Shown here: in pieces, positions 46,449-55,032 of the stretch | Numbering within the stretch: the stretch's first letter is position 1 | Layout of the letters: each line of letters starts with the position of its first letter | Origin: Tateyamaria sp. ANG-S1 | GTDB lineage: Bacteria; Pseudomonadota; Alphaproteobacteria; Rhodobacterales; Rhodobacteraceae | Assembly (NCBI RefSeq): GCF_000814025.1 | Contig: NZ_JWLL01000004.1 | Span: forward strand, 158,150 to 222,149 | Direction of reading: 5' to 3' | DNA: 64,000 bases | Translations under genes and position numbers: made by a program | Notes under the pieces: model-generated | Databases searched by the model: none | Seen by the model: the letters and a program-made list of their open reading frames with translations, nothing else | What the model was told of the DNA's origin: nothing

Positions 46449-47216
46449 CGCCCCAAAAGGGTCATCAGGATAGCCAACACCTGCCAGATATAGTCCCTCT
46501 GGCGGACAAACCGGCCCACAGGCCGCGCGCTCGCAGGCTTCCAGCGCATGCTTTACGTCGTCCGGCGCCCACGCTCCTGCGCCAACACGCTCCAACGTGC
46601 CCACAAAACTGCGCACCTGGTTGTGTAGGAAGGATCGGGCGCGGACATCGAAATGCACCTCCGGACCGTGCGGGCCGTCAACGCGGGTCACATCCAGCCG
46701 GTCGAGCGTTTTCAGTGGGCTATCGGCCTGGCAGATCGACGACCGAAAGGTGGTAAAATCGTGCCGCCCGATCAGGTGATTGGCCCCCGCCTGCATGGCC
46801 GCGACATCCAGCGCGTTGTTGACCCGCCAGACAAGCCCGTTGAGATGCGTGGCGGGCGCCCGGCGCATCAGGATGCGGAACAGATACCGCCGTTCCGCCG
46901 CCGAAAACCGTGCATGCCAGTCATCGGGGACATGGGCGCAGTCCACGATGGCCACGGGGTTTGGCTTCAGATGATGGTTCAGCGCTTCGGACAGCCGAAA
47001 CGGGTCCCAATCCTTTGCCATGTCGCAATGTGCCACCTGTGCCAGCCCGTGCACCCCTGCATCGGTGCGCCCTGCGGCCGCGATAGTGTGCGCGCGGGGC
47101 TCCAGCTTGGCAAGGGCGGCCTCGATGGCGCCCTGAACGGAAGGCTGATCCGCCTGCCGCTGCCACCCGGCAAAGGGACCACCGTGATATTCGACTTTCA
47201 GGGCATAGCGCGGCAT
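46410..47216 (-). CDS. truA: tRNA pseudouridine(38-40) synthase TruA
   Basis: 268 aa from the ATG at 47216 ([21 protein letters not shown]). The catalytic Asp is D52 in [15 protein letters not shown]. Further motifs are [24 protein letters not shown] and [20 protein letters not shown]. It converts U38-U40 in the tRNA anticodon arm. It is divergent from ycjX across a 175-base gap and convergent with the 166-aa gene. Confidence 0.97.
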   Translation of the reverse strand: MPRYALKVEYHGGPFAGWQRQADQPSVQGAIEAALAKLEPRAHTIAAAGRTDAGVHGLAQVAHCDMAKDWDPFRLSEALNHHLKPNPVAIVDCAHVPDDWHARFSAAERRYLFRILMRRAPATHLNGLVWRVNNALDVAAMQAGANHLIGRHDFTTFRSSICQADSPLKTLDRLDVTRVDGPHGPEVHFDVRARSFLHNQVRSFVGTLERVGAGAWAPDDVKHALEACERAACGPVCPPEGLYLAGVGYPDDPFGASVQLHQASTGTA

Positions 47217-47271
47217 GGCGACCGACCTAGCCCCAAACGCCGTGCCCTGCAACGGCGCGCCGGCGGTCCTT

Positions 47272-47294
47272 CCTTCCCTGTTTCAAAAAATCCC
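47272..47294. repeat. Intergenic repeat (copy 1)
   Basis: Contains CCCTGTTTCAAAAAATCCC in the gap between truA and ycjX. The reverse complement, with one extra A/T, recurs at 54829-54852 downstream of the DUF2339 gene. Short intergenic repeat of unknown role. Confidence 0.6.
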
Positions 47295-47391
47295 CGCCGG
47301 AGGCTCCCGCAGGTGCCACCCACGCAACGCCTGTCTGGCAGGACAGCGCACAACACCCTACATATGGGCGCAAGGAACGAAGGGATGCTAC

Positions 47392-48804
47392 GTGGTTCTG
47401 ACGACGATCGCCGATGGGGTGCGGGATGTGGCCCAGGGCATTTACGACACCGGGGCGGACCTTTTTGGTGACACGACCATCCGGCTGGGGGTCACTGGGC
47501 TGGCTCGGTCGGGCAAGACGGTGTTCATCACGTCCTTGGTCGCCAACCTGCTGGATCAGGGGCGCATGCCACACCTTCTGGCGGCAAGCGAGGGGCGCAT
47601 TATCGCCTCTTACCTGCAGCCCCAGCCCGACGACACGGTACCGCGCTTTGACTACGAAACATATATGGGCGCGCTGACCGGTCACCCGCCGCAATGGCCC
47701 GACAGCACGCGCGCCGTCAGCGAGTTGCGTGTGTCGCTCAAGGTCAAGCCGAACGGGCTGCTGGCAGGGCTTCAGGGGCCGCGCACGGTGCATCTGGATA
47801 TCATCGACTATCCGGGCGAGTGGCTTTTGGATCTGGGTCTTCTGGATCAAAGCTATGACGAATGGTCTTCCGCCACCCTTGCGCGTCTTGAAACACGCGT
47901 CAGCGCGCAACACTTTCGCGCAGCCCTTGCAGAGGTTGATGGCGCCGCGCGCTTGGATGAGCCGCAGGCCAAGACATTGGCCGCGACCTTCACCGCCTAC
48001 CTGCACGCCGCACGGGCTGCCAGATACTACGACTGCACGCCGGGCCGCTTCCTGTTGCCGGGCGACCTTGCGGGCTCACCTGTTCTGACCTTTGCGCCTC
48101 TCCCGCCCGGAGATGCGCCACGTCGGTCACTGCGACGCGAGATGGCGCGGCGATATGAAGCCTACAAGGCGCAGGTCGTCCGTCCTTTCTTTCGTGATCA
48201 CTTCGCCCGCATCGACCGGCAACTGGTGCTGGTCGATGCCCTTGGTGCGATCCACAACGGACCCGCCGCGGTCGAGGATATGCGCGCTGCGATGTCCGAA
48301 ATCCTGTCGGCCTTCCGCCCTGGCCGCAATGCGTTCCTGAGCCAGATCTTCCGCGGCAAGCGCGTGGAAAAGATCCTGTTCGCCGCGACCAAGGCAGATC
48401 ACGTGCATCACTCCCAACACGCGCAGCTGACCGGCATCATGGAGGCCCTCACGCGCGAGGCCCGCGACCGTGCCCGCTTTGCCGGGGCGGACACACAGGC
48501 GCTGTCTATCGCCGCGCTGCGCGCCACAACCGAAGAAACGGTGCAGCATGGCGGCGCGCCGCTCGACGTGGTGCGCGGCACGCTGCTAGAGACGGGCAAG
48601 CAGGCGGCCTTCTACCCCGGCGCACTGCCTGATGATCCGTCGCACATCCTGTCACCTGCAGCGAACGGCGCGCAGGACTGGCTGAGCGGTGACTACGAGG
48701 TCATGCGCTTTGCCCCGGCGGCCATGACCCTGCGCCCCGGCGACGGCCCGCCCCACATCCGGCTCGACCGCGCCGCGCAGTTCCTGTTCGGGGACAAGCT
48801 GTGA
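47392..48804 (+). CDS. ycjX: YcjX-family P-loop protein (DUF463)
   Basis: 470 aa from a GTG at 47392, chosen because AAGGGA lies about 7 bases upstream and the result has the family length. The P-loop is GLARSGKT (36-43), with PPQWPDSTRAVSELRVSLK, LDIIDYPGEWLLDLGLL (Walker B-like) and a C-terminal RLDRAAQFLFGDKL. YcjX proteins are stress-linked GTPase-like proteins usually next to ycjF. Here a GNAT gene sits between the two; all three overlap. Confidence 0.92.
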   Translation: MVLTTIADGVRDVAQGIYDTGADLFGDTTIRLGVTGLARSGKTVFITSLVANLLDQGRMPHLLAASEGRIIASYLQPQPDDTVPRFDYETYMGALTGHPPQWPDSTRAVSELRVSLKVKPNGLLAGLQGPRTVHLDIIDYPGEWLLDLGLLDQSYDEWSSATLARLETRVSAQHFRAALAEVDGAARLDEPQAKTLAATFTAYLHAARAARYYDCTPGRFLLPGDLAGSPVLTFAPLPPGDAPRRSLRREMARRYEAYKAQVVRPFFRDHFARIDRQLVLVDALGAIHNGPAAVEDMRAAMSEILSAFRPGRNAFLSQIFRGKRVEKILFAATKADHVHHSQHAQLTGIMEALTREARDRARFAGADTQALSIAALRATTEETVQHGGAPLDVVRGTLLETGKQAAFYPGALPDDPSHILSPAANGAQDWLSGDYEVMRFAPAAMTLRPGDGPPHIRLDRAAQFLFGDKL

Positions 48805-49244
48805 CCCATCTGCGCCCCGCCCAACCCACCGATGCAGGCGCCGTGGGTGCGATCCTGTCGGGTTTCATCGACTGCACCGCTTGGATGCCCCGCATCCACA
48901 CGCGGGCGGAAGATCTGTCCTTTGCCGGGCACATGATCGAACGCGGCTGGGTGACTGTGGCCGAGCAAAGCGGGCAAATCTGCGCCTTTTCCGCGCGAAA
49001 TGGTGCGGATGTGCACGCGCTTTATGTCGATGCAGGGGCGCAAGGGCAGGGGATTGGCGCAGACCTTCTGGCCGAAATGCAGGCCGCCAGTGACCACCTG
49101 ACCCTCTGGACATTTGAGACAAACACGGGCGCACAGCGCTTCTACCTGCGCCATGGCTTTGTCGAGGTTGAGCGTACGGACGGTGTCCGCAACGACGAAG
49201 GCCTGCCCGACATACGATATGACTGGTACAAGGAGGGTGCGTGA
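48801..49244 (+). CDS. GNAT-family N-acetyltransferase
   Basis: 147 aa from a GTG at 48801 overlapping the ycjX stop (GTGA). It has an LRPAQPTDAGAVGAIL start, the acetyl-CoA loop VDAGAQGQGIGADLLAEM (motif A QGxGxG) and TNTGAQRFYLRHGFVEVER (motif B). The acceptor is unknown. It is translationally coupled to ycjX and ycjF. Confidence 0.9.
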   Translation: MTHLRPAQPTDAGAVGAILSGFIDCTAWMPRIHTRAEDLSFAGHMIERGWVTVAEQSGQICAFSARNGADVHALYVDAGAQGQGIGADLLAEMQAASDHLTLWTFETNTGAQRFYLRHGFVEVERTDGVRNDEGLPDIRYDWYKEGA

Positions 49245-50248
49245 TGGCCAAGGGCCCCGTCCTGATCGAGATTGAGGATGAACCGGCACCAAAAGTGGCC
49301 GATGCACCGCCCGTGCCCGACACTGTGCCGCTGGTTGCACCACGAGGGGAGGCCATGCAAATGGCAGCCCGCGTCGCTGCGCGCAAACCCTCAAGGCTTG
49401 GCAGGCTGTTCTGGGGGCTTGGAGGCGCGCTGCTGACAGCGGTACTCAGTGCAGCCGCCTGGGACTTCGTGACAGGCTGGATCGCACGCGCGCCCCTGGT
49501 CGGATGGGCGTTCTCCGGGCTGATGGCAGCCTTTGTGCTGACGCTGCTGATTGTTGCCTTGCGCGAACTTGCGGCCCTGCGGCGTCTGACCCGGCTTGAC
49601 GGTCTGCGCCACGATGCGGCGCAAGCGCTGGAACAGAACGATCTGCCCGCCGCGCGGGCGGTGGTGGACCGGCTCGACGCGCTCTACCGTGCGCGTCCGG
49701 AAGCGGAATGGGGCCGCGCGCGCCTTGCGGAGCTGCGCGGTGACCAGATGGATGCCGAGGGTCTGCTGGCCCTGGCCGAAGACACGCTTGTAGGTCCGCT
49801 GGACCGAGCCGCAGAGCGCGAGGTGGAAGCCGCCGCCCGACAGGTCGCAACCGTGACCGCACTGGTCCCCTTGGCGCTGGCCGATGTCGTCGTCGCCCTC
49901 ACCGCCAACCTGCGCATGATCCGCCGCATTGCCGAGGTCTATGGCGGGCGCGGGGGTGTCGTGGGCAGTTGGCGTCTGACCCGCGCGGTGATGGCACATC
50001 TGGTTGCAACCGGTGCTGTGGCTGTGGGCGACGACATGCTGGAGCCGGTGCTGGGCGGCTCCATCCTCGGCAAGCTATCACGTCGCTTCGGCGAGGGGCT
50101 GGTCAATGGCGCGCTCACCGCCCGTGTCGGTGTGGCCGCCATCGAAGTCTGCCGCCCGCTCGCCTTTCAAGCCGGTGAACGCCCCAAGGCACGTCGTCTG
50201 GTGAAACAGGCGCTGAGCGGCCTATTTCAGACGCAACGCAGCACCTGA
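49244..50248 (+). CDS. ycjF: YcjF-family membrane protein (DUF697/TIGR01620-like)
   Basis: 334 aa from the ATG at 49244, with AGGAGG 7 bases upstream and one-base overlap with the GNAT stop (TGATG). The N-terminal about 60 residues are Pro/Ala-rich and acidic. Two transmembrane helices follow (LGGALLTAVLSAAAWDF and GWAFSGLMAAFVLTLLIVAL), then a helical C-domain with TALVPLALADVVVALTANLRMIRRIAEVYGGRGG. It is the usual partner of YcjX at the inner membrane. Confidence 0.9.
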   Translation: MAKGPVLIEIEDEPAPKVADAPPVPDTVPLVAPRGEAMQMAARVAARKPSRLGRLFWGLGGALLTAVLSAAAWDFVTGWIARAPLVGWAFSGLMAAFVLTLLIVALRELAALRRLTRLDGLRHDAAQALEQNDLPAARAVVDRLDALYRARPEAEWGRARLAELRGDQMDAEGLLALAEDTLVGPLDRAAEREVEAAARQVATVTALVPLALADVVVALTANLRMIRRIAEVYGGRGGVVGSWRLTRAVMAHLVATGAVAVGDDMLEPVLGGSILGKLSRRFGEGLVNGALTARVGVAAIEVCRPLAFQAGERPKARRLVKQALSGLFQTQRST

Positions 50249-50260
50249 CAGGAGTAAGCC

Positions 50261-51880
50261 ATGGAGACCTTTGCCCCGGACCTTGCGACAATGGTGCGGA
50301 CCCCGCTGACGGATGAACATGTCGCCGCCATGCGCCGTGTTGGCACGCTGGTCGATGTGAAAGCAGGCGAATACTTCCAGCGCGCCGGGGAGCGGATCGA
50401 CACCTTCCACTATCTCTTGTCGGGCGAGACTGAGGCGGTGAACTCCCAGACCGGTAAGCGCTATGGCAATGCAACGCTCGGGCCCGGCCAGTTCTTTGGC
50501 GAGTTGGCTTTTCTGAACGGGGGCCATGCCTTCATGGGCGCGCGGGCTGTGCAGGACACGCAGCTTTTGTGCGTCGCGCGCGAGGATATGTTCAAGCTGA
50601 TGGCCGACATGCCCGAAATGTCCGACATCATCATAACGGTGTTTGCCGCGCGCCGCCGCCGCATGCTGGATTTGTCCGAGGGTGGCCTGACCCTCATAGG
50701 GGGCGAGGTCGACCGCGATGTCCGTCGGATCGCCAGCTTCGCCTCCCGCAATCGCATCCCTTTCGTCGAGGTCGAGATCGACAGCGCCGAGGGCAATGAC
50801 CTTGCCAGCCAGTGCAGCATCAACCGCACCCATCCGGCGGTGGTCTTTGCCAAGCACCAGGTGATCGACCCGCCCACGCCGCGCGGAGTGGCGCGGACGC
50901 TCGGCCTCGACATGACGCTGCGCAAGGAAGACGTCTATGACGTGGCCATCGTCGGCGGCGGACCTGCCGGTGTGGCAGCGGGCGTCTATGCCGGGGCCGA
51001 AGGGCTGTGCGCTGTCGTGCTCGAAGACCTCGCCATTGGCGGGCAGGCGGGCACGTCAAGCCGGATCGAGAACTACATGGGTTTTCCCACCGGCATCTCC
51101 GGCGGTGACCTCGTCGGGCGGGGCGAAGTACAGGCGATGAAGTTCGGCACGCGCTTTGCCGTCCCGGTCCGCGCCACGGAACTGATGCAATGCGAAAAAC
51201 ACCTCTTTCACATCAAACTCGACAACGACGACTGGGTGTCGGCCAAGGCGCTGATCGTCGCCACCGGCGTGCAATACCGCCGCTTGCCGCTCGACCGGCT
51301 GGAAGAGCTTGAGGGCAGCGGGGTTTACTATGCCGCCACGGATGTCGAGGCACGCTATTGCAAGGACACCGAAGTGGCCGTGATCGGCGGTGGCAACTCG
51401 GCCGGGCAGGCGGCCATGTTTCTGGCGCGCAGTGCCAAGCATGTGCACGTGCTGGTGCGCGGCGAAAGCCTGGCCGCGTCCATGTCCGACTACCTGTTAC
51501 AGCGGCTCGAAAGCCATCCCCGGATCACCATTCACATCTGCACCGAAGTCAAGGAACTGCATGGTGAGGATCGGCTCGACGCGATCACCGTTCGCGATCG
51601 GCGTGGCGCACAAGACTGGCGGCTGAACACCAAGGCGCTCTTTGTCATGGTGGGGGCTGCGCCCAACACCAAATGGTTGTCCGGCCTGGTGGAGCTGGAC
51701 GACAGGGGGTTTGTGAAAACCGGGCCCGACGTCGGTGCCGCCAGCGGATATGAAACTTCGCGCCCCGGCGTCTTTGCCGTAGGTGACGTGCGCGCAGGCT
51801 CTGTGAAGCGCGTGGCAAGTGCCGTCGGCGAAGGGTCCGTGGTCATGTCGGCCGTCTGGGCGCATATCGCGGACCGCTAG
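50261..51880 (+). CDS. Thioredoxin-reductase-like flavoprotein with N-terminal cyclic-nucleotide-type domain, lacking the redox CxxC
   Basis: 539 aa. Residues about 15-130 form a CRP-like beta-roll (GPGQFFGELAFLNGGHAFMGARAV), but the usual Arg-Ala/Ser in the phosphate cassette is missing. About 150-215 is a degenerate glutaredoxin-like linker. The reductase part has the FAD motif GGGPAG (232-237), IGGQAGTSSRIENYMGFP, the NADPH motif GGGNSAG (376-382) and a C-terminal VFAVGDVRAGSVKRVASAVGEGS. Where classical TrxR has the CATC-type active site, this one reads AATDVEARYC (358-367), so ordinary thioredoxin reduction is unlikely. It starts 12 bases after ycjF. Electron acceptor unknown. Confidence 0.88.
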   Translation: METFAPDLATMVRTPLTDEHVAAMRRVGTLVDVKAGEYFQRAGERIDTFHYLLSGETEAVNSQTGKRYGNATLGPGQFFGELAFLNGGHAFMGARAVQDTQLLCVAREDMFKLMADMPEMSDIIITVFAARRRRMLDLSEGGLTLIGGEVDRDVRRIASFASRNRIPFVEVEIDSAEGNDLASQCSINRTHPAVVFAKHQVIDPPTPRGVARTLGLDMTLRKEDVYDVAIVGGGPAGVAAGVYAGAEGLCAVVLEDLAIGGQAGTSSRIENYMGFPTGISGGDLVGRGEVQAMKFGTRFAVPVRATELMQCEKHLFHIKLDNDDWVSAKALIVATGVQYRRLPLDRLEELEGSGVYYAATDVEARYCKDTEVAVIGGGNSAGQAAMFLARSAKHVHVLVRGESLAASMSDYLLQRLESHPRITIHICTEVKELHGEDRLDAITVRDRRGAQDWRLNTKALFVMVGAAPNTKWLSGLVELDDRGFVKTGPDVGAASGYETSRPGVFAVGDVRAGSVKRVASAVGEGSVVMSAVWAHIADR

Positions 51881-51990
51881 ACCCTACGCATTGGGTATTG
51901 ACCAGCGATCTGCAAAGGTCCGGAAAACCGTGCCTTTTTCCGGGCGTTCGGGTGATCTAACCTGACCTCCACCGGTGTTGGAGGGTGCAG

Positions 51991-54753
51991 ATGGAAGGTT
52001 TGCTGATGCTGGCGGGGCTTGTGATCCTCGCCATTCCCGTCGCGGTCATCTATCTGCTGATCGCCGTATCGGGCCTGCGCAGTCGCATTGCCGAGCTGGA
52101 AGGGCAGCTGCGCCAAGCGCGCGATGTCCCGCCTGCCGCGCGCGCGAATGACGCTAAGGTCGAAAAGGATGCGGTCCCCGATACCCCGTGGGAACAGGCC
52201 AAGACGACAGAGGCCCCGCCGCTCCCCCCGCTTGCCGAAACGGCGGCGACGCGTGTTATCGCGCAGCGCAAAGCGGAAGCGGAAGCGGAGAATGCGGCAG
52301 ACGGCGCGACCCCCGACACGCCCGCACCCCGGACCGAGCCACCGGAGCCGACACCCCTGATGCGGTTCGGCACATGGATTGTGGCAAACTGGTTCTATGC
52401 CGTTTCCGCCCTCTCTCTGGCGCTCGCGGGCTTGTTTCTGGTCCAGTATGGCATCGAAAACGACCTGTTCCCGCCCACGGCCCGCGTTCTAGCGGCCCTC
52501 GGCTTCGGCGGCGCCCTGATCTCAGGTGGGGAGGTGATCCGCCGCCGGTACGGCGACGGTGTGGATACCGCGACGGCCTACATCCCGTCGGTCTTTTCCG
52601 GGGCAGGTCTCGTGTCCCTGTTCGGCGGCATCGCAGCGGCGCGGCTGCTCTATGAGTTGATCGGGGTCGAGGTCGCGTTTGCAGGGATGGCAGCGGTCGG
52701 TCTATTGGGTGTTGGGCTTGGGTGGCTTTATGGCCCCTTGCTTGCGGCGGTCGGCGTTGTGGGCGCGTTTGTGGCGCCTATGTTCGTCGGCAGCACCGTG
52801 CCGCCGACACCTTGGCTCTTTGTCTACTTCGGTATCATCACGGCCGTGGGGCTGGGCATCGACACGATCCGGCGCTGGGCCTGGGTGTCCATTCTGAGCG
52901 TCGCGCTGGGGCTGGTCATGGGGTGGCTGACGGTCCTGGGCGGGGAGGTGGATCTGTCTCTGGGCTTTCAAGCCTATGTGGCGGTGCTGGCTGTCCTGTC
53001 GATCCTTATCCCCGCGCGGTCGTTCCAGCCCGATCACGGCGGCGTGCTGGTCCATGTCTTCCTGCGGGGTGGCAACGGAGAAAAGCCCGCTTTTCCAACC
53101 TGGCTCGCACTGGGCGCGGTTGCTGCGGCCTCGGCCTCCATCGCATGGCCCGCCGCATCGGCTTCGATCCAGTGGAGCGCTGCCGCAGGAACCGAGCCGT
53201 TCTGGATGGCGCTGGTCAGCCTCGTGATCCTGTCTGTCGCCCTCATCTACTGGTCGGTCACAGCCCCAGCGTTGCAGGACATCGCCCTGCTGCCGGTGGC
53301 CGCGGTGCTTGCCATTGTCGCCCGAGAAGGGGGCGAGATGGGGCCAGTGTGGACAGCCTTTGCCGACACATACGCCACAAACCCCGAAGCAGATTTTCCA
53401 TGGGCGGTGAGCATGCTGTGGGCGGTTGGACTGTTGCTGACCGGGGCGATGGCGATGCGCGCCTTGCGTCCGGGCGAAGGCCTGATGTCGGGGCTGTCGG
53501 CCGCGCTGACAGCACCGGTGATGGCAATCGCGCTGGAGGTCACATGGCGTCCCGCTCTAACAATCGGGGCATATCCATGGGCACTGCACGCCATCGTGCT
53601 CGCCGCTTTCATGGTCAGCCTCGCGTTGCGTTTTGCGCGCTCGGATGCCCCGGACCGTCTGCGCGCGTCGCTTTTTGTGCTATCGGCGCTGGCGTCCATC
53701 ACGTTTGCGCTCGTGCTGATTCTGTCGCTGGCTGCCCTGACGGTTGCCCTTGCGATGACGGTTCTGGTGGCGGCCTGGCTCGACCGGCAATTCAAGCTGC
53801 CGCTCATGCAGGTTTTCATTGCTGTCGGCGTGGCCGCGGTCGGTGTGCGTTTGGTCGGCGATCCGGGTCTCGAATGGGCCCTCGACGCACCATTGTGGGA
53901 GATGTTGCTGGCCTATGCGGGATCACTGGCCACCTTTGTCGCTGCCCTTGTTCTGCTGCGTGGGCTTGAGCGCAAGACCGCACGGATCATGCTGGACACG
54001 GCGGGGTGGTCGACGGCGGGTACGACGGTGTCGCTGCTGCTGATCCGCTTCCTCGATCACGTCCTGCCGGGAAGCAATACCGACACGCATTGGGCGATGG
54101 GTCTGTTTGCCGTGATCTGGCTGAGCCTGATGCTTGTCCAGCTTTTGCGGATCGAGAACCTGGGCGGCATCCTGGCCTGGGTCCGCGCCGGACTGGCGCT
54201 GGCCTTTGGGTTGATTGGTTGCGGCGCACTGGGTTTGGGCTTGACGGTCTTTTCTCCGCTTCTGAGCAGTTGGGGTGGTGACGTTGCCGGTCTGCCCGTG
54301 TTGAACACGTTGATCCCGGCATATCTCTTTCCCGCCCTGCTTCTCGGCTTCGGTGCATGGCGTCTGCGGCACCGGATACTGCGCTGGGGTTTCGGAGCCG
54401 CGGCTGTTGGTCTGGCGGTCGTCTGGGTCTTCGCGACCATCCGCCATCTATGGCAGGGGCCTGCGTCGATGGAGCTGTCGAGGAGCTATCTGCAGCCGGA
54501 GCTCTATAGCTACACTGTCGCCATCCTGCTGACCGGCGCTGTCCTGTTCTACCAGTCGCTGGCACGGAATGCGTCGGGTTTGCGCCGGGCGGGGCTGGCC
54601 GTGATCGGGCTTGCTGTGGCCAAGGTGTTCCTGATCGACATCTCTGGTTTGGATGGGCTCGTCCGCGTCCTGTCGCTGGTTGTGCTGGGCCTGTCGCTGG
54701 CGGCACTTGCCTGGCTCAACCGCTGGGCGCAGACGCGGCATATGCAGAATTGA
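51991..54753 (+). CDS. DUF2339 multi-pass membrane protein
   Basis: 920 aa from the ATG at 51991, 5 bases after GGAGGG; an in-frame GTG two codons earlier overlaps that site. One N-terminal membrane helix is followed by a short coiled coil (LRSRIAELEGQLRQAR) and a Pro/Ala/Glu-rich linker. Then come many hydrophobic helices separated by short loops (FYAVSALSLALAGLFLVQYGIEN, GDGVDTATAYIPSVFSGAGLVSLFGGI) to the end. This is the DUF2339 layout; function unknown. Three hairpins follow the stop. Confidence 0.9.
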   Translation: MEGLLMLAGLVILAIPVAVIYLLIAVSGLRSRIAELEGQLRQARDVPPAARANDAKVEKDAVPDTPWEQAKTTEAPPLPPLAETAATRVIAQRKAEAEAENAADGATPDTPAPRTEPPEPTPLMRFGTWIVANWFYAVSALSLALAGLFLVQYGIENDLFPPTARVLAALGFGGALISGGEVIRRRYGDGVDTATAYIPSVFSGAGLVSLFGGIAAARLLYELIGVEVAFAGMAAVGLLGVGLGWLYGPLLAAVGVVGAFVAPMFVGSTVPPTPWLFVYFGIITAVGLGIDTIRRWAWVSILSVALGLVMGWLTVLGGEVDLSLGFQAYVAVLAVLSILIPARSFQPDHGGVLVHVFLRGGNGEKPAFPTWLALGAVAAASASIAWPAASASIQWSAAAGTEPFWMALVSLVILSVALIYWSVTAPALQDIALLPVAAVLAIVAREGGEMGPVWTAFADTYATNPEADFPWAVSMLWAVGLLLTGAMAMRALRPGEGLMSGLSAALTAPVMAIALEVTWRPALTIGAYPWALHAIVLAAFMVSLALRFARSDAPDRLRASLFVLSALASITFALVLILSLAALTVALAMTVLVAAWLDRQFKLPLMQVFIAVGVAAVGVRLVGDPGLEWALDAPLWEMLLAYAGSLATFVAALVLLRGLERKTARIMLDTAGWSTAGTTVSLLLIRFLDHVLPGSNTDTHWAMGLFAVIWLSLMLVQLLRIENLGGILAWVRAGLALAFGLIGCGALGLGLTVFSPLLSSWGGDVAGLPVLNTLIPAYLFPALLLGFGAWRLRHRILRWGFGAAAVGLAVVWVFATIRHLWQGPASMELSRSYLQPELYSYTVAILLTGAVLFYQSLARNASGLRRAGLAVIGLAVAKVFLIDISGLDGLVRVLSLVVLGLSLAALAWLNRWAQTRHMQN

Positions 54754-54852
54754 GCGCGCAAAGCGCGCATGTGATGTTTTGCGCCCACCTCTGGTGGGCG
54801 CGATGTGCGAGGCGCTGCCTCGCGCTCCGGGATTTTTTTGAAACAGGGAAGG
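54754..54852 (+). terminator. Three-hairpin terminator with T-run, plus intergenic repeat (copy 2)
   Basis: After the DUF2339 stop there are three stems: GCGCGC-AAA-GCGCGC (54754-54768... stem arms 54754-54759 and 54763-54768), GCGCCCACC-TCT-GGTGGGCGC (54781-54801) and GCGAGGC-GCT-GCCTCGC (54807-54823). Seven T follow at 54833-54839. The T-run begins the repeat at 54829-54852 that matches 47272-47294 in reverse. The remaining 180 bases to ileS hold no supported gene. Confidence 0.75.
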
Positions 54853-55032
54853 GGGACTTGTGAGCGTTGTGTCCTCTGCCTATAAGGCGTTTCATGATGC
54901 ACACCGGCCTCATTCAGCGAATTACATCCCCGGCGCTCTGACCTGACCGACGAGCCGCCGGGATCATAGGTGCTTGAGCCATCGCACCGAACCGCTATAC
55001 CCCAACTGACCGATTTTCCGAGGACACGAGCC

